This document shows, piece by piece, positions 23,495-33,040 of a DNA stretch of 33,040 nt. The DNA is from Entophlyctis helioformis (lineage: Eukaryota; Chytridiomycota; Chytridiomycetes; Chytridiales; Chytriomycetaceae). The position numbers and the translations under genes are program-made. How positions within the stretch are numbered: position 1 is the stretch's first letter; the number at the start of each line of letters is the position of its first letter. The stretch covers positions 1 through 33,040 of the forward strand of contig JAHLKH010000243.1 in NCBI GenBank assembly GCA_025526915.1, in the 5' to 3' direction. The notes under the pieces were generated by a model. The model was not told the DNA's origin. It searched no databases and saw nothing but the letters and a program-made list of their open reading frames with translations.

Positions 23495-25976
23495 TCAGGC
23501 AGTGATCACAGCAAAGGTCGAGACCGTGACGGCACCGCCGGCAAAGTTGTTGTCTGACACAAACTTGACAGCGAGCGAGAACGAGGAGGTGGTCGCCGTG
23601 AACGCAAACTGCTGGTCGATGCTGCCCTTGCCAGAGCGCGACACGAGTGTCTTGGTGCGACCGTTGGCATCGACGTAGACGAGCGACAGGACGTCGTAGT
23701 CGGCCTCGGTGTCGTATGCAGCAACCAGCTTGACGCGCAGCTTGGTGCCGACCGGTGCACCAAAGAACTGCTCGATGCTGGAGTTGGTCTCGTCTGCATA
23801 GGTGACGCCGTCGTTGATCTGCCACTTGTCGCCGACCTTGTTCCAGCCCAGCTTGGTGTCGACAAGAGACGCGGCATCGTTGTACACTCCAACATTCGCC
23901 AACCGACACGGTCGAGGCCTGACGTGACAGCACCGCCGCCACCGATGCGTGCTGCAGAGGCACGAGGAGGCGTTGTGGCAGCCACGATGCGGATGTCACG
24001 CTGCGTCTTGAAGAACTGCACGCCGTCCTTGCGACCAATGATGACGATGCGCGAGTTGCCGAGACCCGACACGGGCGACGTGAAGTCGATGGGGACAACC
24101 GCCTTGGCGCGTGACAGACCCGTGCGACCGCCAAGACGTGTGCCCGTGGTGGTTTGGATGACAATCTCGTCCAGTCCAGCAATCTCGGGCGAGATGCGCA
24201 CACGGTTGGACGGCACGCTGAGACTGAACGGCTCGAGTGTAAACTGTAGACCCGCCTTGCCAGTGCGCACGCCCTCCTGGACGAGAAAGTCGGCGATGCG
24301 GTCGAACTGCGTGCTGGTTGTCGCGTTGGGCAGAATGTCCGAGATTCGTGCACGCACAATCACGTCGGCAACCACGCCAACATCCTCAACCAGCTGGCCG
24401 GCGTTGCGGCCGTTGCGGATCGACTGGCGCACTCCTGCTGACAGACGGTTGCCAAACACGCTGGCGCCGACAGTCAGGTCAGACACAAACGGCAGAGCGC
24501 GGAAGTCGGTCGGGTTGCGCGTGATCAGCTCGTTGTGGTTGATGATGTTGGCACCGCCGGCACCAGTGCGGCCGTCCTCGCCAAAGATAATGCCCGTGCC
24601 GGACCCCTGGATGGATGCGGACAGACGGTCGCAGGCCGAGTAGCAGCGGCCGTTGTTGAACACGCCGACGGGCTTCAGGTACACCTGGCCAAAGGCGTTG
24701 AGACGCGCAAACGAGTCAAACAGGCCGAGCTCCGTGTACTTGGATCCCGCGCGCGTGCGGCGGTACGCGTCGGCCCACGGGTCGCCAACAGGTGCATTGT
24801 CGACAAAGACACGGCGCATGACATTGTTGTACAGGAACCGTGCACCGTATGGCTGGAAGTCGGCCTGAAAGAACTGCGGGATTGCCATCGAGTAGAAGAT
24901 GGAGCCACCGCCGTTGTCGCGCAGATCAATCACGACGGCATTGGTGTCCTTGAGCTGGTTGGCGAGCAGGCTGCGGATGGTGCGCAGCGCAGTGTCGTCG
25001 CTGGTCGTGGGAGTAAAGTCGTCAAGACGCAGCACGCCGAGGTTCTTGCCAAGTGGGTCCCAGATTCCCCACGACAGACCGCCGGTTGTGGTGGGGTTGA
25101 GCGAAACGGGTCCGAGATCGAGATCCGCCAGGGCTTCCTTCTTAAAGTCAAGGGCTGGCGACTCGATCATGTCAATGGGACGCTTGAACGGGTTGGGCAG
25201 GGGCGGCTGCGACCGGAGCAGGCGGAGCAGGAGCGGTTCTGGCAGCAGCCAGTTCGGCAGCAGTCGCGCCAGGGACGGGTCTTCCCGTGAGGCGTCTGTA
25301 CAGGGCCGTGGTGGCGGTCCAGCAATCGCCGTTGCGCGACGTGACGTAGGGGATGACGGTCGTGTACGTCTGGCCGGTGGCACGCGATCTGAACGTGAAT
25401 GTGATCGTGTCGTCAGCGGGCAGGCGGTTGACCGAGCCAGGCACGACGCTCAAAAAGTCGATGCCGCGACGCTGGCCGCCAAAGTTGTTGGCGCCACCAC
25501 CCGACTTGAACTGGTTCTTGCGGAACCACTGATGTGCCGTGTCAGCACGCCGTCGCATCCACAACACAGACAGTAACACGCAGACAATGCAGCCCTACCT
25601 CGATAAACGAGTCGCCGTTGACAGCGAGCAGATCGTCACCAATGGCGATCCTGTTAAAGTCGGCGCCGAGGAGAGCCGTCACGCCTGGACGCACGTCCTT
25701 GCGCGCAACAGCGACACGCGGGTCGTTCTCGATGTCGGCGCTCTCGAGGAACTCAAAGTACACGCCAGTGGTGGCCGAGAAGCAGCGGTGCGGACCGGCA
25801 GTGAAGAAGCGGGTGTGAAGGTCACGCAGCTGGGCGAAAGCGTCGACCAGACGCAGCTGGAGGTCTGCGTCGGAAATGGACGAGATGTTCGCGCGCAGGC
25901 TGCGCACAATGGGGAACGGATCGGCCGCGGCACCGTAGTTGGTGAGCTTGGACTCGTAGTTGACCCAGACCTGCAT
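23495..25976 (-). CDS. Peptidase S41 family (tail-specific/CPAF-like) protein, lacks signal exon
   Basis: Serine peptidase of the kind found in large secreted families in chytrids. Starting at ATG 25976 it reads MQVWVNYESKL, a 70-nt intron at 25598-25529 (GTAGGG...ATCAG) joins SFIE to WFRKNQF, and about 800 aa result. S41 hallmarks are VVIDLRDNGGGS near 24935, the CYSACD box with the likely catalytic Ser near 24625, and GEDGRTGAGG just after. A beta-rich C-terminal part (DKWQINDG, FAFTATTSSFSLAV) ends at 23495. Frame breaks lie near 25200 (one extra or two missing) and 23905 (one missing). No signal peptide is found upstream, although the paralogue at 23166 has one. A TATAAAAG lies about 150 bp upstream. 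Confidence 0.82.
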
Positions 25977-26125
25977 CCAGCCGAGCGAGCTGTGACGGGA
26001 GGGAAGCCAGCCAAAGCGAGTGCAGATGCGTGGACGTTGTCATGGATCATGTTTGGATGCAGAGAGCGTTGGCTGTTGGCTGTTGGCTGTTGATGCTGAG
26101 CAAGCGAGAGAGGGACAGCCGATGG

Positions 26126-26133
26126 CTTTTATA
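26126..26133 (-). promoter_or_regulatory. TATA box upstream of the S41 peptidase
   Basis: TATAAAAG on the minus strand, about 76 bp before an ATG at 26050 and about 150 bp before the ATG at 25976. It suggests the peptidase is transcribed from here, so the signal exon is really missing from this locus rather than lying further upstream. Confidence 0.55.
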
Positions 26134-26424
26134 GACGGCTGGTGCAGACAGACAGACAGACATACAGCCTGTGTGATGCAGCATCTGCTTGGCCACTTGA
26201 TGACGATGGCTTGGCACAGATCGAGCTGGCGATGGCTGATTGGCTGCTGTGGCGGCATTGCCACTTGGACAGGAAACGTGTCGTGCGTTGCCGTTGTCGA
26301 CTGAGCGAGACTGAGCGAGGCTGTCCAAGCCTGACTTGGTTGTGGATGCCAGCCAGTGCTGTGCCGCCCAGCGATCGCCCGCCCCACTCGCCTTGCTGTC
26401 TTGCCGAGAGCGTCAGTCGGCACA

Positions 26425-26452
26425 AGCCAGCCAGCCAGCCAGCCAGCCAGCC
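26425..26452. repeat. AGCC tetranucleotide repeat, seven copies
   Basis: Seven uninterrupted copies of AGCC. A shorter GGCT run of the same kind lies near 28320-28337, inside the proposed intron of the next gene. Confidence 0.9.
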
Positions 26453-27999
26453 ACGATCTGAAGCGCATCTTGGCCCAGCAACAACAAACGGCGGCGGGAA
26501 CAGCAACAGCCGGCATGCACAGCCAGCTGTTGCCAGCTGCTGCCACCACGCCCTGCCAGTCTGCACACGCCTGCCACTCCCAAACGACACTTATCCGCCA
26601 GCCAGCCGTCCGCCTGCTGTCCAACACTCGACCCACCAACGCCTGCCTCCACTCTTTCAGCAGCCAACTGCCAGCCGTCCGTCTGCGTCCATCCACTCGC
26701 CCCTCACAGCCATGTACCCACCATCCTTCCCGTCCTTCCCACCACCAGCAGCCAGCAGCCAGCAGCCAGAAGTCTTGCCAAGCAGCTCTCCACAAGCCCA
26801 GCCACTCCAGCCCGCCTTGCTCCACAGCGCTGCAGCCCTGCAGTGCCAGACAGTCGTCAGTCGATCGCTCATGCCGCACAGTCTGCGAACCAACAGCAGC
26901 CAGTTGCTGCCCCCAAGAGGCTGGTGTTGGTCACTCGGACTGTGCGAGCCACGGGACTCTTGGCTCTCTGCCCACTTGACCTGGAATGGCTTGGCTTGAC
27001 TCTGTCCACTTGGCTTGTGTGTGTGTGAGTGGCTTGGATGGCCAGATGCATGCGTCTGTCTGTCCCGTGTGAACGCTTGCCGTCGAGTGTCGCTTGATCG
27101 TCGCTCTTGGACTGCGCTGGACTGCACTGCACTGGATCGTAGAGTGCTGCTGACTTGCTCTTGTGTGTGCGGTGAGCTGTGACAGAGAGCGTCCTGTTGT
27201 GGCACTCGCTTGGTCGCCCCGCTTGGTCAGTCGCGTCCGTGTCCGCGTGCAGGCTGTGCGTGTCTCGCGTTCGTGTGTGCTGTCCATCTCACGGCACCAA
27301 CAGCAGCAGCAGAAGCAACGACTGCGAGACTGAGTCAGCCAAGTGTGCGGCCACTGGCAGGCGTGTGATGCTCTGCCACTGGTGCTTGATGCCATGGCCG
27401 CCTGTCTGCCCTCCTCGCTCCGCCCATCTCGCCCCGCACACGCTGCCCATGCACAAGGCTGCCTTGATGGTGCTCGCAGTGGTCGTCGCGACAACGTCCA
27501 TGGATCCATCCATCCAAGACGGGCTGGCTGGCTGCATCCAATGCTCGCAGCATTCAGACACGCCAACGACTCGAGCAGCAGCATCCAACACTCGCCTCTG
27601 TCCCTAGTGTCTCTGTGCGGTGTCCATGCGATGTCCGTGCAGCCTGCCTCGTCGCTATCCGTCTCGCACGCCATCGATGGACAGACTCGCTCTTTGCTCG
27701 TTGCAGGTCAACTGCGCTGCATCGACAACAACCAGGCACATTGCCATTCACAGGCAGACAGACGGATCGCTTGCAAGACTGCGAGCATCAGGCGACACCA
27801 CACAGTTTCATCACAGCTCATTCTGAGCCACCGCCACAGCTCGCCAGATGCACATCTGCAACGGCATTCCACCCACCAAGCCAGCAGCCACGTCATTGCC
27901 CTTTCGAGGAAACCACAAAAGTCTCCGAGCCGCGTCTTCACCAAAGAGCAAGCATCTCCAAACAGCTGCAACGACTACTCGCACATTGCAAACCACACC

Positions 28000-29143
28000 A
28001 TGTCCAGCTACTTTCGCATCAGCACCAACAGCAACCAGCTGACCCGCATCCCTCTCAGAGGGTCAACATTCTTGCTCACCACGGCAGGACCTCTCGCAAG
28101 AACCAGCCTCGACGCCGATTGCGCTCTGAGTGGCCGTACAAAGCCGGCCTGACGCGCCATTACGAGCAGCTGGAGAACACGCGTCTTGCCCAGCTGGCTG
28201 CCCAACAGCACACGATGGTTGGTGGACTTGCCTGCGTCGCTCTTTGCCTGTATCGGCTGTCAGTCCATACGCCACTCCATCGCTTGCGGCTGCCATTCCA
28301 TTCCTCTGGTAGTCTTGACTGGCTGGCTGGCTGGCTGACCATGCGCGTGAATCCGAACATTCATTGACAGACGCCGCAGCTGGCGCGCGTCCTTTTGGCT
28401 GCCCAGTTGCCCAGCACGCGTATCGGCCATGCAGCCTCGCTGGTCCACACGCACGCCACCAAGAACAAGCCGGCGCAATGCCTTTTGGGCGACAGCTGCG
28501 TGGCGACCTCGACATCGGACATCCGCAGCAGCCTCAGTATGCAGGCCTACCAAGTCGACTCACTGGCATCCCTAGACATCACATCATGGCTTGGAAGTCC
28601 AGCAGCCGCCGACTCTACGGACCAGCCGATTGTTTCTGCCAGCCCATACACCAGCAGAGGGACGACAACCACACACGGGATCTCGGATGTCTCGCCAGTC
28701 CGAGAATCAAGCACTTCGCCATGTCCAACAATCGCCTCGGCTGCGTCGGATCAAGGGCCGCAACCTCTCTCGACTGTAGCCGATCGCACAAGCAAGAAGC
28801 GAGAGCGCGATGCTCAGGACGTCGGCAGCTGCGAGTCGGCAGAGCCCCGGTCGCCACCGAAGCGGGCCTGCCTGCCACGCTGTCGCTCGGCCCCGCCCTC
28901 GCTTCCATCACAGACGGATCACGCCGACGTTTGGCTTCAGGCTCTAGCCCAAGACGACGGGTCTCGGACTACCTCCCCCTCTTTCCATCCTCAGGCTCGG
29001 CATACTTGCCGTCGCCCTATATGCCAAAGACTCCTCACTACTCGCCTATCGAGCCACGGTGGTCGCCGGAAGCGTCTTTCATTCATCCCGGCTTGCAGCG
29101 AATCTCATTCTGCTTGATTGACGAAATACACTGCTATATATAA
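28000..29143 (+). CDS. Unrecognised Ser/Pro/Thr-rich protein with basic N-terminal segment
   Basis: I do not recognise this gene. The ATG at 28000 has a strong context (CACACCATGTCC). Near residue 20 the frame must change by one base (about 28055). It then reads a basic, protein-like stretch (SRKNQPRRRLRSEWPYKAGL, then RHYEQLENTRLAQLAAQQ). An intron 28218-28379 (GTTGGT...CGCAG) keeps the frame and continues as LARVLLAAQLP. A long Ser/Thr/Pro-rich region follows, with a likely nuclear signal (SKKRERD; PPKRACLPRC). Another one-base loss near 28963 gives a Pro/Tyr-rich tail (YLPSPYMPKTPHYSPI) that ends at 29143. Composition suggests a nuclear regulatory protein, which is inference only. Confidence 0.4.
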
Positions 29144-29570
29144 CGACCTGTTGGACTGGTGATTGTTGAGCTGGCAGCCGATCAGCAAGCAGGCTGTGGA
29201 CCGTTGCGATGCCATCAGCTGCTTTGGTGGTGTGTGCACGTTGCTGGCCATGGGATTTGCAGTGCTGACAGTGACGGCAGCAAGCAAGGACAGCCTTGCC
29301 ATTGTCGTCCGAGCACCAGCGAGCATCACGATCAGATGCAAGGCTTGGAGCGATCTCCGAGTCGCATCTGCTCCGCATTAAATGCTTCGCCACATATCCC
29401 GTCAAGGACCAGCCCCCACGCCAAGCTCACCACGCCAGCCACACTGTGCACCATAGCATGCCGTGTCAGTGCATGTCCCACATTCCCAAGCGTTTCGGTG
29501 GCGCTTGTTGGACGATCGCGTCGAGTGGATCTTGTCCACACAGCCACAAAGCAAGCAAGCGGCTGTGACG
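29144..29570. other. Intergenic region upstream of the second ankyrin gene
   Basis: These 427 bp separate two genes on the plus strand. A TATATATA run at about 29133-29141 overlaps the stop region of the preceding gene. No coding feature is supported. Confidence 0.5.
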
Positions 29571-31087
29571 ATGACGACGAAGCGACAGAGGAAGCGACAG
29601 AGAACAGACGGCAACGAGCATGTGCGCCGTCTGCAGAGCCAGCTGCAGAGCACAGCCGAGCAGCTGGTTGCCCTTGGCCGCACGGACATTGTGCTGGCTG
29701 TGGTCGAGCAGGTCGTTGGAGCGAGTGGCAGCCAAGTCGTCGAGCAAGGACAGCCAGGACAGCGGCAAGTGCAGCCGCCAGCCAAGCGACGCAAGACGGC
29801 AACAGCAGCAGCAGCAGCAGCGACTGCACAGCCAGGTGTGCCTCGCTTCGTATCGCCACCAGCCACCGGCGACCTTCCGTACGGCAGCAGCCACTGGGAC
29901 CGCAAGCCCGCCGAGATCCTCGCCTTGATCCTCAAGCACGCCGGCCCTCTCACTCGCTTCCTGTGCGGCCTGCTCGGCGACAAGGACAAACTCGACGATG
30001 AGACGGCGCTGGAGCTGTGGATCGATGCGTTCAAGATGGACTGGCAGGGCGATCTGGTCTGCTGCCTGACGTTGAGCTGACGGCCGACAACGGACTGCTC
30101 CTCGTACACTCTCGCTCCATGTACGACCGTCTCTGCAAGCGCTTTCAGCATCACATCGATTGCTATTATGAACGCTCAGAAGAATACGACAACTATGACG
30201 AACCCTTCGCTGACGATTACTGGGACCACTACCAGACCGATCTCATCCCCATGCGAAACGGCTGGTTCGATCTGGTCGACTTTACGCATCCGATCGCACT
30301 CGCTCGCTTGGCCATCCAATTTGGCTGCCTCGATCTGCTCAAGCATCTCGACGACAAGTACCGCACACTGCAACGCTGGATGGCCAAGTACGATGTGACA
30401 AGCGAGTACTGGAAACAAGCAGTTGATCACGCAGCAAGCCATGGACATATCGATATTGTGCAGTACCTGTTTGATCTCGGTGTGACGGGATGCACGATTA
30501 ATGCCATGGACGGTGCGGCTGCCAACGGTCACTTGCATGCCCTCATCTGGCTCCATGAGAACACGACGGCAGGATGCACATATTGTGCGATGGACGACGT
30601 GGCGGATAACGGCCATCTGCATGTGGTCAAGTGGCTGATTACGAATAGGACGGAAGTATGTGCAGAGGATGCGATGCTCCATTCTGCCAAGCATGGCCGC
30701 GTTGATATGGTGCGGTGGGCTTCACGAGACCCGCAGTGTAGAGTGCACGTCTGAAGCACTGGATGCCGCCATCAGCAGGGACACTTGGACGTCGTCAAGT
30801 ACATCCACTCCAAGGGCGGTCGCGCACCAAACGACGCAGTTGAGACGGCAGCAGAAAAGGGCAATATCAAGATGGTGTCTCACTTGTTGGATCTCGGATA
30901 CGCGGTTGGACTCGAAGCACTCGTCTACGCCAAGAATGCCGATATTGCTGATATTCTCTTTGGCAGCCTCACACTGCGCCGTACACAGGCGTTGCTTTCA
31001 CAAGCGAAGCAAGGAGGTGGCACCAACAAGACCATCATCGAGCGGCTCGAATCGACCATCAAGAAACAGCAGAAGCGGCGCAGGTGA
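29571..31087 (+). CDS. Ankyrin-repeat protein, paralogue of the gene at 6973 (three frameshifts)
   Basis: The ATG at 29571 begins MTTKRQRKRQRTDG, a basic nuclear-type start, followed by a Gln-rich helix and an Ala run. The segment AEILALILKHAGPLTRFLCG matches the F-box-like motif of the gene at 6973. The acidic loop and MRNGWFDLVDFTHPIAL also match. Ankyrin units of about 28-33 residues follow (GHIDIVQYLFDLG, GHLHALIWLHENTTAGC, GHLHVVKWLI). The protein ends with a basic helix (KKQQKRRR). One base is missing at each of three places, near 30062, 30721 and 30778; each repair restores the alignment with the first gene. Without repair the protein would stop at about residue 169. Function unknown; likely protein binding. 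Confidence 0.78.
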
Positions 31088-31416
31088 TGAATGGACAGCC
31101 AGGACTCGCTGTCAGAATGAAGACGTGATTGTCATGTGTGTGCGTAGATCCCTCATGTGCCATCCCCCATGTCCGACATGTCCATGGTGATGTATCCATA
31201 AAGTAACGCTGGAACACACCATGGGCCGCCTGAAGAAATGCGCACATTCACAAGGCGAGTGGACGCACGCAAAACGAGAGCGCACACCGCTGCACAGCAG
31301 GCGAGCGAGCAGACGCAGCAGAGAGCGCAGGGAGCAGCGCGAAAGCGTAGCCGATGCCAGACAGAGTGGCAAAAGGTGAGTGTGGCTGCTTCACCAGCAG
31401 CAAAAGCAAAAGAGGA
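31088..31416. other. Intergenic region between ankyrin gene and tRNA
   Basis: These 329 bp contain an open stretch from an ATG at 31221 (good context) to a strong donor AAAAG|GTGAGT at 31376. It could be a first exon on the plus strand encoding MGRLKKCAHSQGEW and an Arg-rich tail. I could not find a matching second exon, so I do not call a gene. A TTTT run on the minus strand near 31402 fits the tRNA terminator. Confidence 0.35.
31401..31411 (-). terminator. RNA polymerase III terminator of tRNA-Phe
   Basis: Two TTTT runs on the minus strand, within 16 bp after the tRNA 3' end. Confidence 0.6.
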
Positions 31417-31489
31417 TGCCCCCTCGGTGGATTGAACACCGGACATTTAGATCTTCAGTCTAACGCTCTCCCAGCTGAGCTAAGGAGGC
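31417..31489 (-). tRNA. tRNA-Phe (GAA)
   Basis: 73 nt on the minus strand without an intron. The acceptor stem is GCCTCCT paired with AGGGGGC (one G-T pair) and the discriminator base is A. The D arm contains AGCTCAGCTGGGAGAGC, an A box. The anticodon stem TTAGA/TCTAA closes the loop CTGAAGA, with anticodon GAA at 31456-31454. The T arm contains GTTCAATCC, a B box. CCA is not encoded, as is normal for a eukaryote. Confidence 0.96.
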
Positions 31490-31859
31490 TTCCTGACCGT
31501 CTTTCCGCCCAGGGACACTATGTACATTGTCTGCGCTGTCAGTCGTTCAATCAACAAATTTGCTCAAGATTGCCACAGAGCAGCCAAGACTGTGCATCTG
31601 GAAAGATAAGAGAGGTTCAACACATATCAGAGGTTATGCATCATGCCAAATGGTTAAAGTCGGCTGTGGAATACACGCTCGACATCGCCTAATCTCTTGT
31701 GCAAAAGTGATTGAGGATCGCGTGGTTCAACATATATGCACTTCGAGAACATCGCTTCAACAAAGGCCATGACGGCAATGCCAGCATCACTGGCTGAATG
31801 GAAGACGGCCAATGCAACAGACAGAACAGTAACACGAACGTTCATTGTGTTTTACAGGC
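31490..31859. other. Intergenic region between tRNA and third S41 gene
   Basis: 370 bp. Less GC-rich than the rest of the window. Short open frames occur, but nothing has a recognisable motif. It includes the 5' flank of the tRNA and the 3' flank of the peptidase. Confidence 0.5.
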
Positions 31860-33040
31860 TCAGACAGGGCCGGTCGACACGCCAAACTTGGTCAGGAAGA
31901 CGCCGCGGTCCGACACAACGCCGTCGGCAGCAAAGCGCACAACAACAGAGAACTTCTCGGTGGTGGTCGTGAAGCTGAAGGCGCTGTTGACCGTGCCCAC
32001 GCCAGACAGACCGTTCTGCGACGCGCCAGTAGCAGTGGCCGACGTGAGCAGCGGGGTGCTGACACCAGCAGCGTTAACAACGTCCATGAACAAAAAGTCA
32101 TAGTCCTGCTCGGTCTGGTAGTCGGCGTGATCGCGGCGCTGAGCGTCGTTCCAACGGGAGCGGTGAAGAAGAACTCGAGGGTCGAGTCAACGCTGTCAAG
32201 GTAGCGAGCGCCGTCGCCAATCTGCCACTTGTCGCCAGCCTTGTTCCAGCCGAGGGCGGGGTTGCGGAGAGAAGGACCACGGTTGTAGATGCCGATGGAT
32301 GCGGCAGGGTTGAGATCCCACTTGAACGAGCCGGTGGCAAGGTTGACGCGTCAGAGTCCTTGGGAGCGTGCGCACAAAACGCTTGGTCTTGAGCACCTGC
32401 TTGCCTTCCTTCTTGCCGAGAACGGTGAGCTGGGCGTTGCCGACACCAGCAAGCGGCGACGCAACCTGCACAGCAAAGTTGCGAGTCGGCTTGCCCACAC
32501 CAGCAAACAGATCGACGCGACGACCGATGCGCTTGCCAGCAGTGTTCTCAAAGATCACCTCCTCGATGCCAGCAATCTCGGGCGACAGGCGGATGGGCCA
32601 ACAGGCACGTCGAGCGACAGGGGCTCGAGCAGGAAGCCAAGGCCAGCCTGGCCGGTCTTCTTGCCCTCCTCGGCGAGCGCGTCGGCGATGCGGTCAAACT
32701 GCGACGACGTGGTCGCGCCAGGGAGAATATCCTCGACGCGTGCACGCACAACGTAGTCGGCCTTGACACCGAGATCCTCAATCAGCTGGCCGCGTAGCGG
32801 CCAACACGCACGCCCTGGCGAATACCGACCGACATGCGGTTGCCAAACACCGTCGTGCCCAACGTGAGGTTGGCGGCAAAGGGAAGCGGTCCAAAGTCGG
32901 TAGGGTTGTATGTGACCAGGGCAGTGTGCTGGAACACGTTGGCACCGCCGGCACCAGTCTGGCCGTCCTCGCCAAACACGGGGCCGTTGCCGGCGTTCTG
33001 CCAGTTGGCAGACAGACGGTCACAGCCGAGTAGCAGCCTC
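31860..33040 (-). CDS. Peptidase S41 family protein, C-terminal part (runs off the right edge)
   Basis: Paralogue of the peptidase at 23495. The window edge falls just before the active-site box: CYSACDRLSAN near 33020 (one base missing there), then GEDGQTGAGGANVF. The middle part (RIADALAEEGKKTGQAGLGF, RLSPEIAG) and the beta-rich C-terminus (WNKAGDKWQIGDGARYLD, FSFTTTTEKFSVVVRF) align with the neighbour, ending at 31860. One missing base is inferred near 33021, 32790, 32600, 32345 and 32130. The catalytic Ser is present but the DLRDNGGG part and the N-terminus lie outside the window. Probably secreted if it keeps a signal exon like the one at 23166. Confidence 0.8.

Larger units (their letters stand above)
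25977..27999. other. Divergent intergenic region, 2.0 kb
   Basis: It separates the S41 peptidase (-) from the unrecognised gene at 28000 (+). Many open frames occur on both strands, but they are rich in Cys, Trp, Ser and Arg in simple patterns and show no family motif. It contains an AGCC tetranucleotide array and CCAACAG repeats, and many CT- or CA-rich stretches. The last 150 bp look like a 5' UTR. Confidence 0.5.

Noticed and set aside
25977..26879. Upstream signal exon for the S41 peptidase at 25976
   Set aside because: I searched the minus-strand frames for a hydrophobic leader and a DTAIPFNL-type sequence like the paralogue and found none.

Overview
The window looks like nuclear DNA of an early-diverging fungus, most likely a chytrid. 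It is GC-rich. Genes carry short introns of about 55-160 nt with GT-AG or occasional GC-AG ends. It holds an intron-less eukaryotic tRNA-Phe, a chromodomain Ty3/gypsy retroelement, secreted-type S41 peptidases in several copies, and ankyrin proteins with a Rhizophydiales-like (Polyrhizophydium/Batrachochytrium) look. The order and genus are inference; the fungal and chytrid-like gene set is read from the sequence.

Layout. 1-517 (-): 5' part of a small multi-pass membrane protein that runs off the left edge. 518-2075: non-coding divergent promoter region with short tandem repeats. 2076-6798 (+): ABCC/MRP-type ABC transporter. 6973-8745 (+): ankyrin protein with an exact 84-bp repeat. 9321-14519 (-): exportin-5 (XPO5/MSN5) with about 16 exons. 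14544-15609 (+): ZFAND2-type AN1 zinc-finger protein, whose start codon lies 24 bp from that of the exportin. 15708-16289 and 16448-16767 (+): two tandem LEA-like hydrophilic proteins. About 16855-22830 (-): Ty3/gypsy chromovirus with gag, protease, RT, RNase H, integrase and chromodomain, but no LTR pair that I can find. 22831-23166 (-): 5' fragment of an S41 peptidase gene cut by the retroelement. 23495-25976 (-): near full-length S41 peptidase. 28000-29143 (+): unrecognised Ser/Pro-rich protein. 29571-31087 (+): second ankyrin protein related to the first. 31417-31489 (-): tRNA-Phe(GAA). 31860-33040 (-): third S41 peptidase, running off the right edge.

How it fits together. The left 16 kb is mostly housekeeping: transport, nuclear export, ubiquitin/proteasome-associated zinc finger, and stress-type hydrophilic proteins. 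The right 16 kb is accessory: retroelement, duplicated S41 peptidases and fast-evolving ankyrin proteins. No co-transcribed system is evident.

A dominant technical feature is that most genes, including conserved housekeeping ones, are broken by single-base frameshifts. Nearly all are one missing base, often at a homopolymer. This points to uncorrected sequencing errors rather than widespread pseudogenisation, so coordinates are given for the whole gene and the breaks are noted.
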